From: Actinomycetes bacterium
GTDB taxonomy: Bacteria > Actinomycetota > Actinomycetes > Propionibacteriales > Propionibacteriaceae
Direction: 5' to 3'
DNA length: 6,916 nt
Assembly (NCBI GenBank): GCA_021794705.1
Contig: JAJYQH010000249.1
Location: 1 to 6,916, forward strand
Shown here piece after piece: positions 1 to 5,206 of the stretch (position 1 is its first letter; each line of letters begins with the position of its first letter). The notes beneath the pieces are model-generated. The model did not search any database and had not been told where the DNA came from. It saw nothing but the letters and a program-made list of their open reading frames with translations. The position numbers and the translations under genes are program-made.

Positions 1-375
1 CACCCCCCACTCGACGAGCAGCCGGGCCACCGCATCGGGGAAGGCGACATCCCGCAGGGAGGGCAGGTCGGGGTCGTCCGGGTGGATCCACACGGCCACC
101 TGCTGGTGCCCGTCGTCGAAGATCTCGGCCCGCTGGTCGCTGTGGCTCGGACCGCCCACGCGCACGCTGGCGCCGAGGAGCTCCACCCGCGGACCCTCGG
201 GCCAGCGGACAGTCGCCGTGAAGGTGGCGGTCGTGGCCCGCTCGGGCTCGGTGTCGACGTGCTCGAGCCGCCACTGGCCGAGCGTGCCCCCGGCGCGCCC
301 CGCGGCGGCCCTGAGCAGATCTCCGGCCTCGGGCCCGGTGAGCAGCCGGACGCCGTCCGCGTCCCGGTGCGCCAT
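1..375 (-). CDS. Probable phosphotransferase (APH-like), N-terminal part, runs off the left edge
   Basis: Reading the minus strand from an ATG at 375 gives 125 open codons to the window edge, beginning MAHRDADGVRLLTGPEAGDL. The start is well supported by a GGAGGTGA Shine-Dalgarno at 378-385. The visible part has an alpha/beta character and ends in VAVWIHPDDPDLPSL (residues 93-107) followed by an A-F-P-D-A-V-A-R-L-L stretch. From memory, this resembles the N-lobe of actinobacterial proteins annotated as phosphotransferase or aminoglycoside phosphotransferase family, where a V-x-V-W-x-x-P-x-D-P-x-L-P-x-L block precedes the kinase lobe. The catalytic loop and metal-binding residues would lie beyond position 1, so activity and substrate cannot be judged. 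The name does not imply antibiotic resistance. The 19-nt gap after the transporter gene suggests co-transcription. The coding call is firm; the family call is moderate. Confidence 0.65.
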   Translation of the reverse strand, partial: MAHRDADGVRLLTGPEAGDLLRAAAGRAGGTLGQWRLEHVDTEPERATTATFTATVRWPEGPRVELLGASVRVGGPSHSDQRAEIFDDGHQQVAVWIHPDDPDLPSLRDVAFPDAVARLLVEWGV

Positions 376-377
376 CG

Positions 378-385
378 TCACCTCC
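378..385 (-). promoter_or_regulatory. Strong Shine-Dalgarno for the APH-like gene
   Basis: On the minus strand GGAGGTGA lies just before the ATG at 375, with the GGAGG core 5 nt from the start. It is a near-complete match to the anti-SD sequence. It sits in the 19-nt gap after the transporter stop codon, which fixes this start and argues for translation from a shared mRNA. Confidence 0.8.
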
Positions 386-394
386 CCCGCACGC

Positions 395-1765
395 TCACTC
401 CGCGACCGCCCCGCTGGGCTCGTCGACCGCGGCGGGCGCCGGTTCCTCGCCCACGCGGGTGACGACGATCCACGCGGCGCGGCGTCCGTCGAGTTCGGTG
501 ACCGAGAAGCGGACGAGCGCCCGGTCGGGCAGGTTGAGCGGGTTGGGGCCGGCCACCCGGTGCAGGTCGACCTCGACGCTGTCGCCGAGCTCCGGCACGT
601 GGCCGAGTTGGGCCATGACGTACCCGGCGACCGTGTCGTAGGGCCCTTCCGGCAGCACATAGCCGAACCTGTCGGCGAAGTCCTCGAGCGTGGTGAGGCC
701 GTCGATGTCGTTGCGCTGCCCGTGGCTGGCGCTGCCCGCCACCGGCTGGTCGTACTCGTCGGTGATGTCGCCGATGAGCTCCTCGACGAGGTCCTCCAGC
801 GTGACGATGCCGGACGTGCCCCCGTACTCGTCCTTGACGATGGCGAGGTGGGCCGAGGCGCGCCGCATCTCGCTGAGCGCCCGCAGCACCTTGACCGTCT
901 CGGGGAGGGCCATCACCGGGCGGACCAGCTGGCGCACCGGGGTGGTGCGGTTCACCGGGTCGAGGTCCATGAGGTCGCGGACGTGCACGAAGCCGAGGAT
1001 CTGGTCGGTCGAGCGGTCGGTGACCGGGTAGCGGGAGTGCTCGGCGCCGTGCACCGTGCGAACCGCCTTGTAGGCGGGCATGTCGCCGGGGAGGAAGTCG
1101 ACCTCGGTGCGGGGCACCATCACCTCGCGGAGGGAGCGCTCCCCCGCGTCGAAGACGTCGTCGACGATCTGACGTTCGACGGTGCCCAGGGTCTGCGAGC
1201 TGAGAACCATGGCCCGGATCTCCTCGTCGGAGACCTGCTCGCGCCCTGCCCGCGGGTCGCCGCCGAGCAGCCGCACGACGAGGTCGGTCGAGCGCCCGAG
1301 CAACCAGATCACCGGACGCGCGCCGGTCGCGACCGTGTTGACGAGTGGCGCGAGGGCGAAGGCGAACCCCTCGGCGCTCTGCATCGCCAGCCGCTTCGCG
1401 GTCAGCTCACCGAGCACGATCGACACGTAGGAGATCAGCAGTGTCACCAGCACCAGCGCCACGGTCGCGGCGACCGACGGGGACAGGCCCATCCGCACGA
1501 GCTGCGGGGAGAGCGCCTCGGCGAGGGTCGCCCCGCCGAAGGCCGCAGACAGGAACCCGGCGAGCGTGACGCCGATCTGCACCGCCGAGAGGAAGCGGTT
1601 GGGGTCGCGGGCCAGCCTCGCGATGGTCGAGCCGCGGCGTCCGCGATGCTCGAGGTGGGCCACCTGGCTCTCCCGCAGGGACACGAGCGCGATCTCGGCG
1701 GCGGAGAAGATGCCGCCGATGATGATGAGCACCAGCACCAGGCCGGAGTAGAGCCACGTTCTCAT
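395..1765 (-). CDS. CNNM/HlyC-CorC family membrane transporter (DUF21, two CBS domains, CorC_HlyC domain)
   Basis: This 456-aa inner-membrane protein is often annotated as hemolysin family protein. Relatives are linked to Mg2+ or Co2+ export, and haemolysis itself is doubtful. Residues 1-195 form the DUF21 region: an N-terminal helix (about 6-24), then FSAAEIALVSL (20-30), a helix near 98-116 with the VLGELTAKRLA motif (117-127), and a helix near 132-156. A CBS pair follows, about 213-272 (opening EVMVPRTEVDFLPGD) and 278-335 (with KDEYGGTSGIVTLEDLVEEL, 311-330). CBS pairs usually bind adenine nucleotides. The CorC_HlyC domain spans about 350-437, and the tail is Ala/Pro-rich. Length and domain order are those of the complete family. 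The ATG has AGGGAGG about 8 nt upstream. The APH-like gene follows 19 nt downstream, and a 172-nt gap separates it from the kinase gene upstream. The metal transported is not visible from sequence. Confidence 0.93.
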   Translation of the reverse strand: MRTWLYSGLVLVLIIIGGIFSAAEIALVSLRESQVAHLEHRGRRGSTIARLARDPNRFLSAVQIGVTLAGFLSAAFGGATLAEALSPQLVRMGLSPSVAATVALVLVTLLISYVSIVLGELTAKRLAMQSAEGFAFALAPLVNTVATGARPVIWLLGRSTDLVVRLLGGDPRAGREQVSDEEIRAMVLSSQTLGTVERQIVDDVFDAGERSLREVMVPRTEVDFLPGDMPAYKAVRTVHGAEHSRYPVTDRSTDQILGFVHVRDLMDLDPVNRTTPVRQLVRPVMALPETVKVLRALSEMRRASAHLAIVKDEYGGTSGIVTLEDLVEELIGDITDEYDQPVAGSASHGQRNDIDGLTTLEDFADRFGYVLPEGPYDTVAGYVMAQLGHVPELGDSVEVDLHRVAGPNPLNLPDRALVRFSVTELDGRRAAWIVVTRVGEEPAPAAVDEPSGAVAE

Positions 1766-1834
1766 CGCCCCGGCCTCCCTTCTCCCGGCGCCGACGGCGC
1801 GGGCCGCCGGCCCTCTCGGATGGCGGCACTCAAC

Positions 1835-1861
1835 CCCCCGTCGGAGTTCCCGACAAGGGGG
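1835..1861 (-). terminator. Bulged hairpin between the kinase-like gene and the transporter gene
   Basis: GTCGG (1840-1844) pairs with CCGAC (1850-1854) around a 5-nt loop. CCCCC (1835-1839) can continue the stem with GGGGG (1857-1861) after a two-base AA bulge. It lies about 75 nt past the stop of the kinase-like gene and 70 nt before the transporter start. No T-tract follows, so it may be a weak terminator for the kinase gene or a leader structure of the transporter mRNA. The rest of the 172-nt gap (1766-1937) shows no convincing ORF or promoter. Confidence 0.4.
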
Positions 1862-1937
1862 CGAGGACTATGGCCCTCCTGACCGGCGTCGGATGGCGTG
1901 CGCGGCGTCATGGACACCAAGACTACGGGGGAGCCGC

Positions 1938-2507
1938 TCAGGTGGCGACGACGATGTCCGCGCGATCCCAGGGACGGACCCGCCGCGCCCACTCGGATTC
2001 CACCGGCAGCCAGTCGTCGCGCCAGCAGTCGAAGCGCTCCGGTGCCCGCTCCCGGGAGCGGCGGGCACGCTCGGCGTCGTCGGCGTCCACCCACACCACA
2101 AGGGGGACACCGACGTCGAGGGCCCCGGGGTCGAGGTCCGACACGGCCACCCCCTCGAGGATGAGGACGCCGCCGGCCCGGACGCGCACGACGTCGCCGG
2201 GTACCTCGGCGTCCCAGGGCCAGGGCCGGTACTCGGCGTCGAAGCCGGCGGACAGGGGGGCGAGCAGGTCGTCGGCGAACCGCTTCTGGTCCCACCGGGT
2301 CGTGCCGGGCCGGATGAAATCGTCGCCCCGGACGATCGTGACGGGCCCTTCCAGCCGGGCCGCGACGGCCGCAGCGATCGTCGACTTCCCCGCCGCCGAC
2401 AGTCCGTCGACGAGAACGAGCCGGCGCCCGGCGTCGACCTCGGCGGCGATGACCGCGGGAGCGGCGTCGCTGCTCACCCGTCGCTGGTGCCGGGTGCGGG
2501 ACGTCAT
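1938..2507 (-). CDS. Uridine kinase-like P-loop kinase
   Basis: This 189-aa soluble protein resembles the small uridine kinase/AAA-type P-loop proteins common in actinobacteria. The Walker A motif is GLSAAGKST (35-43), following a hydrophobic strand VLVDG. RGDDFIRPG (60-68) resembles the substrate-side D-D-F segment of uridine and phosphoribulokinases. VLILEGV (114-120) is the strand carrying the acidic Walker B-like residue. A charged, Arg-rich stretch (127-150) fits a lid, and the C-terminal half has several Trp residues (C-W-R-D-D-W). The family is known for phosphoryl transfer from ATP or GTP. The substrate here is inferred only, and shikimate or gluconate kinase-like roles cannot be excluded. 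The ATG at 2507 lacks a Shine-Dalgarno but has a promoter-like CACACT 6 nt upstream. A GTG at 2477 is the alternative start, losing 10 residues. The gene diverges from purU. Confidence 0.82.
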   Translation of the reverse strand: MTSRTRHQRRVSSDAAPAVIAAEVDAGRRLVLVDGLSAAGKSTIAAAVAARLEGPVTIVRGDDFIRPGTTRWDQKRFADDLLAPLSAGFDAEYRPWPWDAEVPGDVVRVRAGGVLILEGVAVSDLDPGALDVGVPLVVWVDADDAERARRSRERAPERFDCWRDDWLPVESEWARRVRPWDRADIVVAT

Positions 2508-2513
2508 GGGGCC

Positions 2514-2519
2514 AGTGTG
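2514..2519 (-). promoter_or_regulatory. Candidate -10 box, leaderless start of the kinase-like gene
   Basis: On the minus strand CACACT is followed by exactly 6 nt (GGCCCC) and then the ATG at 2507. There is no Shine-Dalgarno. This geometry would place transcription initiation at the start codon, a common arrangement in actinobacteria. The first base departs from TANNNT and I see no -35 match, so this is tentative. Confidence 0.35.
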
Positions 2520-2561
2520 CCGGATCTCGCGGACAGGGCCGCGCCCGCGCCGCTTCCCGGG

Positions 2562-2581
2562 CCGGACGTGCCGGCGTCCGG
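2562..2581. promoter_or_regulatory. Inverted repeat in the purU promoter region, possible operator
   Basis: CCGGACG (2562-2568) and CGTCCGG (2575-2581) are perfect 7-bp inverted arms around the 6-nt spacer TGCCGG. The element ends 11 nt before the candidate -10 box of purU and covers where its -35 region would be. It also lies between the two divergent genes. A dimeric regulator site is a reasonable reading; chance in GC-rich DNA is the alternative. Confidence 0.35.
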
Positions 2582-2592
2582 TGGCGGGACAC

Positions 2593-2598
2593 TAGGGT
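2593..2598 (+). promoter_or_regulatory. Candidate -10 box (TAGGGT), leaderless start of purU
   Basis: TAGGGT matches the actinobacterial TANNNT -10 consensus and is followed by 6 nt (TCACCC) before the GTG at 2605. No Shine-Dalgarno is present in this interval. The spacing predicts a transcript that begins at or next to the GTG. No good -35 hexamer is seen. Confidence 0.5.
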
Positions 2599-2604
2599 TC
2601 ACCC

Positions 2605-3447
2605 GTGAGCATGTGGGTTCTGACCATCGCCTGCCCCGACCGGCCGGGCATCGTGCACGCGGTGTCGGGCGGGATCGTCACGGCCGGGGGAAACATCGTC
2701 GAGGCGCACCAGTTCTCGAGCCTCGACACCGGACGGTTCTTCCAGCGGATCCAGATCGAGACCGCCGAGAGCGACCGGGAGGTCATCGCCGGCGTCCTGG
2801 CGCCCGTGCTCGGGCAGCTGCGCGCGGACTGGAAGCTCGTGCCGCGCGACCGGCCGACGCGCACCCTCGTCCTGGCCTCGAAGGCCGAGCACGTCGTGAG
2901 CGACCTGCTGTACCGGCGGCGCAGCGGCTACCTCAACATCGACGTCCCGCTGGTGCTCGCCAACCACCCCGACCTCGAGCCGGTCGCCCGCTTCTACGGC
3001 GTCGACTTCGAGCACCATCCCGTCACCCCGGACACCAAGCCCGCGTTCGAGCAGCGGGTGCGCGACCTCGTCCGCGACCTCGACATCGAGCTGGTCGTGC
3101 TGGCCCGATACATGCAGATCCTGTCCCCCGAGCTCTGTTCCGACCTCGCCGGGCGGGTCATCAACATCCACCACTCGTTCCTGCCCGGCTTCAAGGGCGC
3201 CAATCCCTACCGGCAGGCACACGCCCGCGGCGTCAAGCTCATCGGCGCGACGGCCCACTTCGTCACCCCCGACCTCGACGAGGGACCGATCATCGAGCAG
3301 AACGTCGTGCGGGTCGACCACACCAAGACGCCGCAACAGCTCATGGCGATCGGCCAGGACCAGGAGAGCTCGACCCTGCGCGAGGCGGTTCGGCTGTTCG
3401 CCGAGCACCGGGTGTTCCTCGACGGCACCCGCACCGTCATCTTCTGA
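2605..3447 (+). CDS. purU: Formyltetrahydrofolate deformylase PurU
   Basis: PurU hydrolyses 10-formyl-THF to formate and THF, balancing the one-carbon pool in the cytoplasm. The 280-aa length is typical of the family. Residues 1-80 are an ACT domain, opening WVLTIACPDRPGIVHAVSGG and including GNIVEAHQF and DTGRFFQRI. Residues 86-280 are the formyltransferase-fold domain. Key residues are visible: N177 and H179 in INIHHSFLPGFKGANPY, and D215 in DLDEGPIIEQ, matching the Asn-His-Asp set of glycinamide ribonucleotide formyltransferases. In E. coli the ACT domain mediates control by Met and Gly; this is plausible here but not shown. Start choice: GTG at 2605 sits 6 nt after a TAGGGT box; an ATG two codons in (2611) is the alternative. 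It is divergent from the kinase-like gene and followed by the CGTACG palindromic element 26 nt after its stop. Confidence 0.96.
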   Translation: MSMWVLTIACPDRPGIVHAVSGGIVTAGGNIVEAHQFSSLDTGRFFQRIQIETAESDREVIAGVLAPVLGQLRADWKLVPRDRPTRTLVLASKAEHVVSDLLYRRRSGYLNIDVPLVLANHPDLEPVARFYGVDFEHHPVTPDTKPAFEQRVRDLVRDLDIELVVLARYMQILSPELCSDLAGRVINIHHSFLPGFKGANPYRQAHARGVKLIGATAHFVTPDLDEGPIIEQNVVRVDHTKTPQQLMAIGQDQESSTLREAVRLFAEHRVFLDGTRTVIF

Positions 3448-3472
3448 CGCGCTCCCCTTCCCCCTCCCGTCC

Positions 3473-3556
3473 GGGGCGTACGGCTCGTCCCCCGGGGCGT
3501 ACGGTCTGACGGTTTTGCGCGAAATTCCGTACGCCCTCGGACGATTCGTACGCCCC
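3473..3556. repeat. CGTACG palindromic element, unit 1
   Basis: This is a nested inverted repeat with four CGTACG cores at 3477, 3498, 3528 and 3547. The outer arms, 3473-3490 and 3539-3556, pair at 16 of 18 positions (17 with a G-U wobble). The inner arms, 3494-3504 and 3527-3537, form 10 Watson-Crick pairs plus a wobble. The terminal loop (3505-3526) starts TCTGACGGTTTT. The 5' arm matches unit 2 at 28 of 32 positions. It begins 26 nt after the purU stop, just past a 17-nt all-pyrimidine run (3452-3468), so it could end purU transcription, although no T-tract follows. It could equally be a DNA palindrome, a protein-binding array or a REP/MITE-like repeat. Confidence 0.85.
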
Positions 3557-3566
3557 CTTGCCATCC

Positions 3567-3651
3567 GCGGCGTACGACTCGTCGCCCGCGGCGTACGGCC
3601 TGACGGTTTGGGGGCGTCATCTCGTACGCCGTCAGTCGTCTCGTACGCCGC
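3567..3651. repeat. CGTACG palindromic element, unit 2
   Basis: This is a second copy, 94-95 bp downstream of unit 1, with CGTACG cores at 3571, 3592, 3623 and 3642. Core-to-core spacing is 21, 31 and 19 bp, against 21, 30 and 19 in unit 1. The outer arms (3567-3577 with 3641-3651) pair over 11 bp. The inner arms (3588-3598 with 3622-3632) pair over 9 Watson-Crick positions flanked by wobbles. The apex has an extra perfect stem, TGACG (3601-3605) with CGTCA (3615-3619). Each arm has GCGG where unit 1 mostly has GGGG, and the pairing partner changes with it in both the outer and inner stems. Confidence 0.85.
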
Positions 3652-3781
3652 TCCGCCGCGGTTCGGGTATCCCTCCGCCGGGCCAAGCGTCCAGACTGCC
3701 GCCCGCAGGCACGGGTGCAGAGCTCATTCCGGCCGGGACCGGGACGCGCCACCCGCGATGCGGCGCCCGCCTGATCAGCGG
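3652..3781. other. Non-coding stretch upstream of mdh
   Basis: This 130-nt piece between the palindromic units and the mdh -10 box has no ORF I believe and no repeat matching the CGTACG units. It contains only small self-complementary bits, such as CCGCGATGCGG (3753-3763) and TGATCA. It probably serves as the upstream promoter region of mdh. No -35 hexamer is recognisable. Confidence 0.4.
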
Positions 3782-3787
3782 TAGGTT
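3782..3787 (+). promoter_or_regulatory. Candidate -10 box of mdh (TAGGTT)
   Basis: TAGGTT fits the actinobacterial TANNNT consensus and lies 38 nt before the mdh GTG. A transcript starting about 7 nt downstream would have a leader of roughly 30 nt that still contains the AAAGGT Shine-Dalgarno at 3811-3816. No convincing -35 element is seen. Confidence 0.45.
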
Positions 3788-3810
3788 GGGGGCGTCCACT
3801 CGAGGTTGAG

Positions 3811-3816
3811 AAAGGT
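3811..3816 (+). promoter_or_regulatory. Shine-Dalgarno supporting the GTG start of mdh
   Basis: AAAGGT, within GAGAAAGGTC, lies 8 nt before the GTG at 3825. The product then begins [16 protein letters not shown], the expected N-terminus of an actinobacterial malate dehydrogenase. Confidence 0.6.
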
Positions 3817-3824
3817 CGAACATC

Positions 3825-4811
3825 GTGACCCAGTCCCCCGTCAAGATCGCTGTCACCGGCGCCGCCGGCCAGATCTGCTACAACCTGCTGTTCCGCATCG
3901 GCAGCGGCTCGCTGCTCGGCGACACGCCGATCGAGCTCCGCCTGCTCGAGATCACCCCCGCACTCAAGGCCCTCGAAGGCGTCGTCATGGAGCTCGACGA
4001 CTGCGCCTTCCCGAACCTCGTGAAGATCGAGATCGGCGACGACCCCGAGAAGGTCTTCGACGGCGTCAACGCGGCGATGCTCGTCGGCGCGATGCCCCGC
4101 AAGGCGGGCATGGAGCGCTCCGACCTGCTCAGCGCCAACGGCGCGATCTTCACCGCCCAGGGCCGCGCGCTCAACAAGGTCGCCGCCGACGACGTCAAGG
4201 TGCTGGTCACCGGCAACCCGGCGAACACCAACGCGCTCATCGCGATGAGCAACGCCCCCGACATCCCCCGCGAGCAGTTCAACGCGCTCACCCGGCTCGA
4301 CCACAACCGCGCCAAGGCCCAGCTGGCGCAGAAGCTGGGCAAGCCGGTCGGCTCGGTCACGCACATGACGATCTGGGGCAACCACTCCTCCACCCAGTAC
4401 CCCGACCTCTTCAACGCCCTCGTCGACGGGCAGAACGCCGCGCAGGCGATCGGCGACGACGCGTGGATCGAGAACGACTTCATCCCCACCGTGGCCAAGC
4501 GCGGTGCCGCCATCATCGCCGCCCGCGGGCTCTCCTCGGCGGCCTCGGCCGCCAACGCCACCGTCGAGCACATGCGCGACTGGATGCTCGGCACCCCCGA
4601 GGGCGACTGGGTCTCGATGTCCGTGCCGTCCGACGGCAGCTACGGGGTGCCCGAGGGCATCATCAGCTCGTTCCCGTGCACCGTCGCCGACGGCAAGTAC
4701 TCGATCGTCCAGGGCCTCGAGATCAACGACTTCTCCCGGTCGAGGATCGACGCCTCGGTCGCCGAACTCCAGGACGAGAAGGCGGCCGTCACCGAGCTCG
4801 GCCTCATCTGA
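3825..4811 (+). CDS. mdh: Malate dehydrogenase (NAD-dependent)
   Basis: This 328-aa cytosolic-type MDH interconverts malate and oxaloacetate with NAD(H) in the TCA cycle. The length fits the actinobacterial enzyme (about 329 aa). The Rossmann glycine motif is TGAAGQI (11-17). Substrate-loop arginines are in PRKAGMER (R92, R98). [10 protein letters not shown] (128-137) is the family's cofactor/substrate segment. LTRLDHNRA (155-163) holds the Asp-Arg pair (D159, R162), and [12 protein letters not shown] (183-194) holds the catalytic histidine H187. [18 protein letters not shown] (267-284) is a typical C-terminal motif. After the glycine motif this protein reads C18 and N20 where I expect G and S (QIGYSLLFRIASG), a modest departure. 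The GTG start has an AAAGGT Shine-Dalgarno and a TAGGTT box. The gene is monocistronic, ends at a strong hairpin and converges on DUF3017. Confidence 0.97.
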   Translation: MTQSPVKIAVTGAAGQICYNLLFRIGSGSLLGDTPIELRLLEITPALKALEGVVMELDDCAFPNLVKIEIGDDPEKVFDGVNAAMLVGAMPRKAGMERSDLLSANGAIFTAQGRALNKVAADDVKVLVTGNPANTNALIAMSNAPDIPREQFNALTRLDHNRAKAQLAQKLGKPVGSVTHMTIWGNHSSTQYPDLFNALVDGQNAAQAIGDDAWIENDFIPTVAKRGAAIIAARGLSSAASAANATVEHMRDWMLGTPEGDWVSMSVPSDGSYGVPEGIISSFPCTVADGKYSIVQGLEINDFSRSRIDASVAELQDEKAAVTELGLI

Positions 4812-4837
4812 GCCCGGCGGGCCACAATCCCACGACG

Positions 4838-4861
4838 CGGGGACCCCTCCGGGGGTCCCCG
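4838..4861. terminator. Hairpin terminator between convergent mdh and DUF3017 genes
   Basis: GGGGACCCC (4839-4847) pairs perfectly with GGGGTCCCC (4852-4860) around the 4-nt loop TCCG, with C4838-G4861 extending the stem to 10 bp. GACGC (4834-4838) and GCGTC (4866-4870) could add an alternative outer stem. It sits 27 nt after the mdh stop and 26 nt after the DUF3017 stop on the other strand, so it can serve both directions. No T-tract follows on either strand, which is common in actinobacteria. Confidence 0.8.
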
Positions 4862-4886
4862 TTCCGCGTCCGGGTGGGGCGGCGCG

Positions 4887-5198
4887 TCAGTGCTCGGGCG
4901 GCACGATGAGCGCGAGCACCATGATCGCGGCGCCCGCGAGCAGGGTGAGCGCGACGTCGAACCAGCGGCTGCGGACGACGAGCAGCCCGGCCATCCGCGG
5001 GGGGAGCACCGCCCGGAGCAGGCCGCCGGCGACGACGGCCGTCCCGAACGCGAACGACCCCTTCCTCCAGTGACCGGTCGAGATGATCGCCAGGCCGCTG
5101 AGGACGCCGACAAGCACCAGTCCCAGCGGCCACTCGAGCCACGGCCGGGACGGGGCGACCGGCGTCCGCACCTCGCGCGGGCCCCTGCGAGACAACAC
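4887..5198 (-). CDS. DUF3017 small membrane protein
   Basis: This protein of about 103 aa has three predicted membrane helices: about 24-40 (PLGLVLVGVLSGLAIIS), 48-65 (SFAFGTAVVAGGLLRAVL) and 80-99 (FDVALTLLAGAAIMVLALIV). The HWRKG between helices 1 and 2 and the RAVLPPRMAGLLVVRSR between 2 and 3 match the DUF3017 family, as I recall it. That family is an actinobacterial family of unknown function found next to folD and mdh. The first 20 residues are basic and proline-rich. The GTG at 5198 is 8 nt past the folD stop and lacks a clear Shine-Dalgarno, so translation may be coupled to folD. TTG at 5195 and GTG at 5171 (94 aa, with AGGGG about 10 nt upstream) are alternative starts. It is probably the last gene of the purH-folD operon. 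I assign no biochemical role. Confidence 0.85.
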   Translation of the reverse strand: MLSRRGPREVRTPVAPSRPWLEWPLGLVLVGVLSGLAIISTGHWRKGSFAFGTAVVAGGLLRAVLPPRMAGLLVVRSRWFDVALTLLAGAAIMVLALIVPPEH

Positions 5199-5206
5199 GG
5201 TCGGAC

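Noticed and set aside
218..1882. 554-codon plus-strand open frame opposite the transporter gene
   Set aside because: It lies antisense to a clear CNNM/HlyC gene; the product is Arg/His/Gly-rich low-complexity sequence with no domain, typical of GC-rich shadow frames.
2508..2604. Tetrahydrofolate riboswitch upstream of purU
   Set aside because: The spacer is too short once the promoter box is placed 6 nt from the start, leaving no leader RNA, and I see no riboswitch-like core.
1893..3509. 538-codon plus-strand open frame across the kinase gene and purU
   Set aside because: It overlaps purU in another frame and the kinase antisense; the composition is repetitive Arg/Pro/Gly with no recognisable fold.
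3473..3651. CRISPR array
   Set aside because: The repeated cores are 6-10 bp, alternate in orientation and have no unique spacers of 30 nt or so between long direct repeats; no cas gene is present.
3515..3809. Small plus-strand open frames within the purU-mdh gap
   Set aside because: They arise from reading the CGTACG repeats in frame; there is no Shine-Dalgarno and no recognisable domain.
3207..4571. 454-codon minus-strand open frame across the palindromic element and mdh
   Set aside because: It is antisense to purU and mdh, both certain genes, and has shadow-like composition.
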